From contig JAFWOY010000026.1 in the NCBI GenBank assembly GCA_017509755.1, positions 1-64,000 of the forward strand: DNA of 64,000 nt. The letters run 5' to 3'. The notes under the pieces were generated by a model. The model did not search any database. It was not told the DNA's origin and worked only from the letters and a program-made list of their open reading frames with translations. The position numbers and the translations under genes were made by a program. Each line of letters begins with the position of its first letter. Within the stretch, counting starts at the first letter, position 1. This DNA comes from Bacteroidales bacterium. Its GTDB lineage: Bacteria > Bacteroidota > Bacteroidia > Bacteroidales > UBA932. Below are positions 58,608-64,000 of this stretch, piece after piece.

Positions 58608-59018
58608 CTAACGAAGAAAAGTGGCGGGCAGACAGATGTTGTCGCAGCCGATGGCATCGGCGAAAAGCGGCGCGATTTCCGCATCGACAAAGCCGGCGAT
58701 GCCGCAACCGATACGCGTCACATAGAAGAACAGCTCGGGGTGCGCTTTCGCAAATACAATAAACTGATCCACATAAGGCTTAATGGTTTCTACGCCGCCC
58801 TGCATCGTCGGAATCGCGTAGCTCTGCCCCTGCAGGCCGACGCCCTGCCCGATTACTGCGCCGAACTTCTGCCAGGCCACATACGCGGCCCCGCCGCCGT
58901 GCATACCCGCCAGGTTCGAACCGAACACAAAAACCTCATCGGGCCGCAATTCCCGAATCATCTCCGGCGTAAAGGCCGGCCGCTCGATACCGTTGTATAT
59001 TCGTTTGTTTGCCATCAT
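58608..59018 (-). CDS. Macro-like domain protein (A1S_2505 type)
   Basis: A 136-residue single-domain protein. Motifs VFVFGSNLAGMHGGGAA and GLQGQSYAIPT, then VTRIGCGIAGF, match the small macro-like A1S_2505 family, whose Gly-rich loops would bind ADP-ribose-like nucleotides. Catalytic activity is unknown. The start is MMANK; the second Met is equally possible. A TAGCTTTG box at 59023-59030 lies 4 nt upstream of the first ATG, so the mRNA is probably leaderless. It diverges from the EcsC gene. Confidence 0.75.
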   Translation of the reverse strand: MMANKRIYNGIERPAFTPEMIRELRPDEVFVFGSNLAGMHGGGAAYVAWQKFGAVIGQGVGLQGQSYAIPTMQGGVETIKPYVDQFIVFAKAHPELFFYVTRIGCGIAGFVDAEIAPLFADAIGCDNICLPATFLR

Positions 59019-59022
59019 ATTG

Positions 59023-59030
59023 CAAAGCTA
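59023..59030 (-). promoter_or_regulatory. -7 element touching the macro-like gene start
   Basis: TAGCTTTG on the minus strand, 4 nt before the first ATG (7 nt before the second). Confidence 0.55.
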
Positions 59031-59064
59031 CGAAAAATGGCCGCAAAGTCTCATAGGAATTTGT

Positions 59065-59072
59065 TATCTTTG
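59065..59072 (+). promoter_or_regulatory. -7 element touching the EcsC gene start
   Basis: TATCTTTG, 4 nt before the ATG at 59077. It lies 34 bp from the opposite-facing box of the macro-like gene. Confidence 0.6.
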
Positions 59073-59076
59073 TATT

Positions 59077-59808
59077 ATGGCAGTGAATTTCAACAAGGTC
59101 ATCAAGGCGGCGATGAAGCTGCCGGTGGTAACGGTCGACAGGGAGCCTTTCCTGCGGAAGGAACTGGCTCCGTATCTGGATCGGGAGACGATCGACAAGG
59201 TCATTCTTTATGGACCGAAAGGACTGGTTGACAAGAAATTGATCGACCAGATCGCCAATGGATGCATACGATATCAAACTACGGCGGTCTGCTCGGTGTC
59301 GGCACTCGCTGGTCTTCCGGGCGGATGGGCAATGGCCGGAACCATACCAGCTGATGTCGCCCAGTTCTACGGCAACGCCATCGCGCTGGTCGAAAAGATG
59401 CTTTATCTGTACGGCTGGCCGGATATGCGCGATGACACCGGCGAAATCAATGACCAGACCGCACATCTGATGATTCTCTGGATCGGCGTGATGATGGGCG
59501 CCCAAGGAGCCCAGGCCGCCGTCCGTACGCTGCTCGATGCCCTCCGGGTCCAGGTCGAAAAGCATCTTCTGGAAGCGGCTCTCAACAAGGCCTGGGTCTA
59601 CAGCATGGTCCAGCAGGTCTGCAAGTGGATCGGCGTCAAACTTTCTGAAGACGGCTTCGCCAAAGCCGTCGGCAAAGTGATTCCGCTCGCCGGCGCCCCC
59701 ATCTCTGCCGGCATCACCTATTTCACGTTCAAGCCTATGTGCCGCAAACTCAAAAAAGAACTGGATTACCAGTGGGAGATTGGCGGTGCAGGTTCTGCCA
59801 TCGTGTAA
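59077..59808 (+). CDS. EcsC family protein
   Basis: A 243-residue protein of the EcsC type, named after a gene beside the Bacillus EcsAB transporter; its role is unclear. Matches are AAMKLPVVTVDREPFLRKEL at the start, the Ala/Gly-rich ALAGLPGGWAMAGTIPADVA, then a helical FYGNAIALVEKMLYLYGWP, and an amphipathic, membrane-associating region (VGKVIPLAGAPISAGITYFT) near the C terminus. I chose the ATG at 59077 because it begins the family pattern; a longer upstream frame would read through the promoter. Confidence 0.75.
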   Translation: MAVNFNKVIKAAMKLPVVTVDREPFLRKELAPYLDRETIDKVILYGPKGLVDKKLIDQIANGCIRYQTTAVCSVSALAGLPGGWAMAGTIPADVAQFYGNAIALVEKMLYLYGWPDMRDDTGEINDQTAHLMILWIGVMMGAQGAQAAVRTLLDALRVQVEKHLLEAALNKAWVYSMVQQVCKWIGVKLSEDGFAKAVGKVIPLAGAPISAGITYFTFKPMCRKLKKELDYQWEIGGAGSAIV

Positions 59809-59945
59809 TCACAGAAGTCTATATTATCGCTATCGCGAGGTCCTGCCTTGCGGGCACCCACCTTGCCAAGGGCGGTGTCCTCAGATTGCCTCATCAAAAG
59901 GCTCGCAGGCAAAAGAATGCCGAATAGAACGAAACCGTCTTTTCT

Positions 59946-59977
59946 ATTGCCAAAACCGGTTTTTCTTCGTACTTTTG
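59946..59977 (+). promoter_or_regulatory. Promoter of the V-ATPase operon
   Basis: ATTG (59946-59949), 20 bp, TACTTTTG (59970-59977), then a 35-nt leader to the ATG at 60013. Confidence 0.7.
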
Positions 59978-60012
59978 CTGGATAGAATCGAAAGGAAATA
60001 CATTAGATAATT

Positions 60013-60627
60013 ATGCAGAACAAGTTGCAAGAATTGACGGACCGGCTGTATGAGGAAGGTCTGTCGAAAGGCAGGCAGGAAGCGGACCAGTTGCTGGCCA
60101 AGGCACGCAAGGAGGCGCAGGAAATCGTAACGAAGGCTCGCGAAGAGGCCGAGGCGATCCATGCCGCCGCCGAGAAAGAGGCGGCCGAGACCCGCACGAT
60201 GGTCGAGGGAGACCTCAAGATGGCTTCCACGCAGACCATCGCCGCGCTCCGGCAGCAGGTGGAGAACATGGTCATCACCAAAGCCGTGGCCAAACCCGTC
60301 GGCGCCGCCCTTTCGGACGGCAAATTCGTCCAGAATCTCATCGGGACCGTCGTCAAATCGTTCAATGCAGCCAACCCCGACGGTATGGGGCTCGACGTCA
60401 TCCTTCCGGCCCAGGCCCAGAACGAACTGGAACAGGCGTTCACCAACGAAGCCGTCAAACAGCTGTCGGCCGGCATCGACGTCAAGAACGTCAAGGGTCT
60501 TGCCAACGGCTTCAAGATCGGTCCGAAAGACGGCGGCTACCAAATCAGCTTCACAGGCGACGACTTCACCAGCCTGATCGGTGAATATCTCAGGCCTGCC
60601 ACCAAGAAGATCCTCTTCGGCAAATAA
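60013..60627 (+). CDS. atpE: V-type ATPase subunit E
   Basis: A 204-residue peripheral-stalk subunit of the V/A-type ATPase. The N-terminal half is a long charged helix rich in Ala/Glu/Lys/Arg (ARKEAQEIVTKAREEAEAIH), which with the other stalk chain links the catalytic head to the membrane. The C-terminal ~85 residues form the globular E domain. It heads an operon of E, DUF2764, A and B (the remaining subunits lie beyond the window), the usual Bacteroidales order. The atpE name follows archaeal-type nomenclature; it is not F-type subunit c. Confidence 0.9.
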   Translation: MQNKLQELTDRLYEEGLSKGRQEADQLLAKARKEAQEIVTKAREEAEAIHAAAEKEAAETRTMVEGDLKMASTQTIAALRQQVENMVITKAVAKPVGAALSDGKFVQNLIGTVVKSFNAANPDGMGLDVILPAQAQNELEQAFTNEAVKQLSAGIDVKNVKGLANGFKIGPKDGGYQISFTGDDFTSLIGEYLRPATKKILFGK

Positions 60628-61190
60628 TGGCCAACTACCCTTATATCATCGCCAGTTTTCCCGATCTGCTGCTTGACTTCGAACAGCATCCGCTTGACCC
60701 GCATGCGGTCATTACCGAAGTCAAGAGCCAGTTGTCCGAAAATGACGGCAAATTGGTGGACTGGCTGCTCTTCGGCCTCGACGGCACCCATTTGACCCCG
60801 CATTTCTACCGCAACTTGAAGCAATCCCGCAACTCTTTCCTGATCAGCTGGTTCGACTTCGACCGGAAACTGCGGCTGGCCAAGGTCGCCTTTCTTGAAG
60901 GAGCACCGATCGAAGAAGAATTCCCGGAACTCGACAAGGCGGAAATCATTTTCAAGGTCAACGATCTTTTCCAGCGCGAAAAGCTGCTTGACCGGCTTTG
61001 CTGGAACAAGGCAGCCGAACTGGTGGATTTCGATATCTTGTCCATCGACACCATCCTCTCCTTGCTGGTGCGTCTCCACATCGCCGACCGCTGGAACCGG
61101 CTCGACCCGAAAGCAGGCGCTGCCCTCTTCAAGCAACTGGTCAGCGAGGTACGGGGCACTTTCCAAGGAATCAATCCAGATCAATTATAA
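60627..61190 (+). CDS. DUF2764 protein of the V-ATPase operon
   Basis: A 187-residue helical protein starting MANYPYIIASFPDLLLDFEQ, the DUF2764 signature. It contains DKAEIIFKVNDLFQREKLLD and DILSIDTILSLLVRLHIADR. In Bacteroidota this gene always sits between V-ATPase E and A and is thought to stand in for a stalk or C/d-like subunit. Its start overlaps the E stop by one base and it ends 10 bp before A. Confidence 0.88.
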   Translation: MANYPYIIASFPDLLLDFEQHPLDPHAVITEVKSQLSENDGKLVDWLLFGLDGTHLTPHFYRNLKQSRNSFLISWFDFDRKLRLAKVAFLEGAPIEEEFPELDKAEIIFKVNDLFQREKLLDRLCWNKAAELVDFDILSIDTILSLLVRLHIADRWNRLDPKAGAALFKQLVSEVRGTFQGINPDQL

Positions 61191-61200
61191 AGTATACATA

Positions 61201-62952
61201 ATGAAAGCAACAGGTATAGTTACCGGCATCATCTCCAACCTGGTGACCGTGCGTTTCCAAGGCGACGTGGCGCAGAACGAAATCTGCTACATCGACCTTG
61301 GTGGAACGAAAATGATGGCTGAGGTCATCAAAGTCACGGGCAAGGATGCGTTCGTGCAGGTGTATGAGAGCACTCGCGGCCTACGCCAGGGCGACAAGGT
61401 CGAATTCGAAGGCCACATGCTCGAGGTGCAGTTGGGCCCGGGCTTGCTGTCCAGCAGCTACGACGGCCTGCAGAACAACCTGGCCACGATGGAAGATGTT
61501 TTCCTCAAACGCGGAGAGTATACCGCTCCGCTGGACCACGACAAGGTCTGGCACTTCACCCCAATCGCCAAACCCGGCGACACCGTCTATGCGGCGGACT
61601 GGCTGGGCGAAGTGAAAGAAGGCTGGCTGCCTCACAAGATCATGGTTCCCTTCTCTTTCAAGGGAGAATACCGGATCAAGAGCCTCGCTCCGGAAGGCGA
61701 TTACAAGATTGACGACACCATGGCTGTGCTGACCGACCCGCAAGGAGAGGAGCACAAAGTCACGATGGTCCAGCGATGGCCTGTCAAAGTGGCGGTGGGC
61801 GGCTACATAGAAAAGCCCCGCCCCTACCGCATCATGGAGACCGGCGTCCGCTGTATGGATACACTCAACCCGATTGCAGAAGGCGGTACCGGGTTCATTC
61901 CGGGTCCGTTCGGTTGCGGCAAGACTGTGCTGCAGCACGCCATCGCCAAGCAGGGCGACGCCGAAGTGATCGTGATGGCCGCCTGCGGTGAGCGAGCCAA
62001 CGAGGTCGTGGAGATCTTCGCGGAATTCCCGGAACTGATCGACCCGCACACAGGCCGTCACCTGATGGAACGTACCACCATCATCTGCAACACATCCAAC
62101 ATGCCTGTGGCCGCCCGCGAAGCGTCGGTTTACACGGCCATGACCATCTGCGAGTACTACCGCGCCATGGGCCTGAAGGCTCTGCTGCTGGCGGACTCGA
62201 CCTCCCGCTGGGCCCAGGCCCTGCGCGAAATGTCCAACCGCATGGAGGAACTCCCGGGCGCGGATGCGTTCCCGGTGGACCTGTCGGCCATCATCTCGAA
62301 TTTCTATGCCCGAGCCGGCATTGTAAAGATGCGCAACGGACATACCGGCGCCGTGACCGTCATCGGCACCGTGTCCCCGGCCGGCGGCAACCTCAAGGAA
62401 CCCGTGACCGAATCGACCAAGAAAGCCGCCCGCTGCTTCTATTGCCTGTCGCAGAACCGCGCAGACAAAAAACGCTATCCCGCCGTCGATCCGATTGATT
62501 CCTATTCCAAGTATCTCGAGTATCCCGAAGTAGTGGAATACCTGAAAGAGCGCGTGGGCAAAGACTGGGTAGAAAAAGTGAACCGCGCCAAGAACCTGAT
62601 CCGCCGCGGCAAGGAGATCGCCGAGCAGATCAACATCCTCGGTGACGACGGCGTGCCCATCAGCTACCATGAGCAGTTCTGGAAGGGCGAACTCATCGAC
62701 TTCGTGATCCTGCAGCAGGACGCGTTCGACCCGATTGACTCCCTCTGCCCGATGGACCGTCAGGAATACATGCTCTCACTCGTCCTCAAAGTCTGTGACA
62801 TCCCGTTCCAATTCGACGACTACGAGCAGTGCGGCGCCCACTACAAGGAGATCATCAACATTCTCCGCCAGATGAACTATTCCCCGTTCAAGAGCGAGCA
62901 GTTCAACACGTACCTTGAACAGTTAAATACCCTTTTGTCCCATGAGCAGTAA
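61201..62952 (+). CDS. atpA: V-type ATPase catalytic subunit A
   Basis: A 583-residue catalytic subunit that hydrolyses or makes ATP. An N-terminal beta barrel (TGIVTGIISNLVTVRF) precedes the A-type bulge region. The P-loop is GPFGCGKTVL near residue 240, followed by CGERANEVVEIFAEFPEL, the catalytic Glu region, and LADSTSRWAQALREMSNRME, the subunit-A signature. The C-terminal helical domain is complete. The ATG at 61201 gives the normal start; its stop overlaps the subunit B start by 11 bp. Confidence 0.96.
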   Translation: MKATGIVTGIISNLVTVRFQGDVAQNEICYIDLGGTKMMAEVIKVTGKDAFVQVYESTRGLRQGDKVEFEGHMLEVQLGPGLLSSSYDGLQNNLATMEDVFLKRGEYTAPLDHDKVWHFTPIAKPGDTVYAADWLGEVKEGWLPHKIMVPFSFKGEYRIKSLAPEGDYKIDDTMAVLTDPQGEEHKVTMVQRWPVKVAVGGYIEKPRPYRIMETGVRCMDTLNPIAEGGTGFIPGPFGCGKTVLQHAIAKQGDAEVIVMAACGERANEVVEIFAEFPELIDPHTGRHLMERTTIICNTSNMPVAAREASVYTAMTICEYYRAMGLKALLLADSTSRWAQALREMSNRMEELPGADAFPVDLSAIISNFYARAGIVKMRNGHTGAVTVIGTVSPAGGNLKEPVTESTKKAARCFYCLSQNRADKKRYPAVDPIDSYSKYLEYPEVVEYLKERVGKDWVEKVNRAKNLIRRGKEIAEQINILGDDGVPISYHEQFWKGELIDFVILQQDAFDPIDSLCPMDRQEYMLSLVLKVCDIPFQFDDYEQCGAHYKEIINILRQMNYSPFKSEQFNTYLEQLNTLLSHEQ

Positions 62953-64000
62953 AGCTTTCCAAAGAACCTACACCCGACTTGAGGCCATCACCAAGGCAAC
63001 GGTGACGCTGCGCGCCCAGGGTGTCAGCAACGACGAGCTGGCCACAGTGGCCGGCCGTCTGTCCCAGGTCGTGAAAATCAAGGGCGACCAGATCACGCTG
63101 CAGGTGTTCGCCGGCACAGAGGGTATCCCTACCAACGCGGAAGTGCTCTTCTTCGGCGAACCGCCGACGCTCGAAGTGAGTGACGAGCTTTCCGGCCGTT
63201 TCTTCAACGCATACGGTGCACCCATCGACGGCGGTCCGAAAGTGGAAGGGGAAAAACGCCAGATTGGCGGTCCGTCCGTCAACCCGTACAAACGTAAGCA
63301 GCCTTCCCAGTTAATCCCGACCGGTATCGCCGGCATCGACCTCAACAATACGCTGGTCTCCGGCCAAAAGATCCCGTTCTTCGCCGACCCGGACCAACCT
63401 TACAACCAAGTGATGGCCCAGGTGGCCCTGCGAGCCGATGTGGACAAGATCATCCTCGGCGGTATGGGCCTCTCCAACGACGACTACCTCTATTTCCGCC
63501 ACGAATTCGAAAACGCCGGCGCACTCAACAAGATCATCAGTTTCGTCAATACCACCGACCAGCCGCCTGTAGAGCGCCTGCTGATCCCTGACATGGCATT
63601 GACGGCAGCCGAGTATTTCGCAGTGGACAAGAACGAAAAGGTGCTGGTGCTGCTGACCGACATGACGCTCTATGCCGACGCGCTTTCCATCGTGTCGAAC
63701 CGTATGGACCAGATTCCTTCCAAGGATTCCATGCCAGGTTCGCTCTACTCCGACCTGGCCAAGATCTACGAGAAGGCGGTGCAACTGCCGAGCGGCGGCT
63801 CGATCACCATCATCGCCGTCACCACGCTGAACGACGGCGACATCACCCACGCCATCCCGGACAACACGGGTTACATCACGGAAGGCCAGTTGTACCTCCG
63901 CGCCGATACCGATTCGGGCAAGGTCATCATCGACCCGTTCCGTTCCCTCTCGCGTCTGAAACAGCTCGTGCAGGGCAAACAGACCCGCGAAGACCATTCC
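62942..64000 (+). CDS. atpB: V-type ATPase subunit B (cut by window end)
   Basis: The first 353 residues of a protein normally about 440 long; the frame is open to the window end. It starts MSSKAFQRTYTRLEAITKA 11 bp inside subunit A. Residues ~20-75 form the beta barrel (VAGRLSQVVKIKGDQITLQV). LIPTGIAGIDLNNTLVSGQK and KIPFFADPDQPYNQVMAQVA replace a P-loop; the lack of GxxxxGK[ST] is normal for the non-catalytic B subunit. VLLTDMTLYADALSIVSNRM is the B-type ATP-site region, and PSGGSITIIAVTTLNDGDIT follows. Confidence 0.94.
   Translation, partial: MSSKAFQRTYTRLEAITKATVTLRAQGVSNDELATVAGRLSQVVKIKGDQITLQVFAGTEGIPTNAEVLFFGEPPTLEVSDELSGRFFNAYGAPIDGGPKVEGEKRQIGGPSVNPYKRKQPSQLIPTGIAGIDLNNTLVSGQKIPFFADPDQPYNQVMAQVALRADVDKIILGGMGLSNDDYLYFRHEFENAGALNKIISFVNTTDQPPVERLLIPDMALTAAEYFAVDKNEKVLVLLTDMTLYADALSIVSNRMDQIPSKDSMPGSLYSDLAKIYEKAVQLPSGGSITIIAVTTLNDGDITHAIPDNTGYITEGQLYLRADTDSGKVIIDPFRSLSRLKQLVQGKQTREDHS

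Noticed and set aside
59809..60012. Small RNA or attenuator upstream of the V-ATPase operon
   Set aside because: Only imperfect GC-rich stems are seen; the region is explained by the promoter and leader.

Overview
The window looks like chromosomal DNA of a Bacteroidales bacterium (phylum Bacteroidota), probably a GC-rich gut or rumen commensal. The signs are: many Bacteroidota-type promoters (TAnnTTTG at -7, often TTTG about 20 bp upstream); BACON domains; SPII lipoproteins ending their signal in SC or AC; GH3/GH125/GH92 saccharolytic genes; a V-type ATPase operon of the E-DUF2764-A-B type; and a Na+-pumping methylmalonyl-CoA decarboxylase cluster typical of propionate/succinate metabolism. 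I cannot name a genus. Almost everything is ordinary vertical-looking chromosome with tight operons. I see no prophage, insertion sequence, CRISPR array or integrase.

Layout. 0-0.5 kb: non-coding repeats (two 72-bp-spaced hairpins, then two ~90-bp direct repeats). 0.5-9.2 kb: housekeeping genes (M48 protease, thioesterase, radical SAM enzyme, cytidylate-kinase-like protein, an operon of lipoprotein, YtxH, holin-like, small and GNAT proteins, a large MscS channel, phosphofructokinase). 9.3-18.8 kb: a hemicellulose/beta-glucan block of three GH3 enzymes and two esterases without SusC/SusD. 18.8-25.8 kb: DUF486 protein, isochorismatase-like hydrolase, purF-purC, two unknowns, a GH125 mannosidase and the collapsed remnant of a GH92 mannosidase. 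25.8-31.5 kb: a 1907-residue protein joining a transglutaminase-like domain, SF1 helicase and nuclease. 31.5-38.4 kb: lipoprotein, HAD-like protein, a 1082-residue BACON/LRR/thioredoxin/M64 secreted protein, a trehalase-fold glycosidase and a DMT transporter. 38.4-39.4 kb: a non-coding island with a large inverted repeat, three more copies of the 72-bp hairpin unit, nested perfect palindromes and tRNA-Ser(GGA). 39.4-41.3 kb: a Cys-rich lipoprotein/MauE-thioredoxin module. 41.4-45.2 kb: lysA, ffh, a RidA/chorismatase-like gene and a truncated acyltransferase. 45.2-47.6 kb (minus): recF-DUF721-pdxB with 4-bp overlaps. 47.7-53.7 kb: TPR protein, yebC, then epimerase, carboxyltransferase, gamma, biotin carrier and beta subunits of the sodium-pumping decarboxylase. 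53.8-59.8 kb: small unknowns, VanX-like dipeptidase, DIP1984 protein, MATE pump, lipoprotein, macro-like protein and EcsC protein. 60.0-64.0 kb: V-ATPase subunits E, DUF2764, A and B (cut by the window end).

The most unusual signals are: (1) a family of 11-bp-arm, 18-nt-loop hairpins spaced exactly 72 bp apart, present at both ends of a 38-kb interval and both times next to GGGTTTTCG-type palindromes; (2) the Cys-rich twin lipoproteins beside a MauE-thioredoxin membrane protein; (3) the giant protease-helicase-nuclease; (4) the BACON-LRR-thioredoxin-M64 chimera; (5) a short palindromic element inserted in frame in a GH3 gene with a second intergenic copy; (6) a GH92 gene reduced to its two ends; (7) several genes whose -7 promoter element almost touches the start codon, implying leaderless mRNAs.
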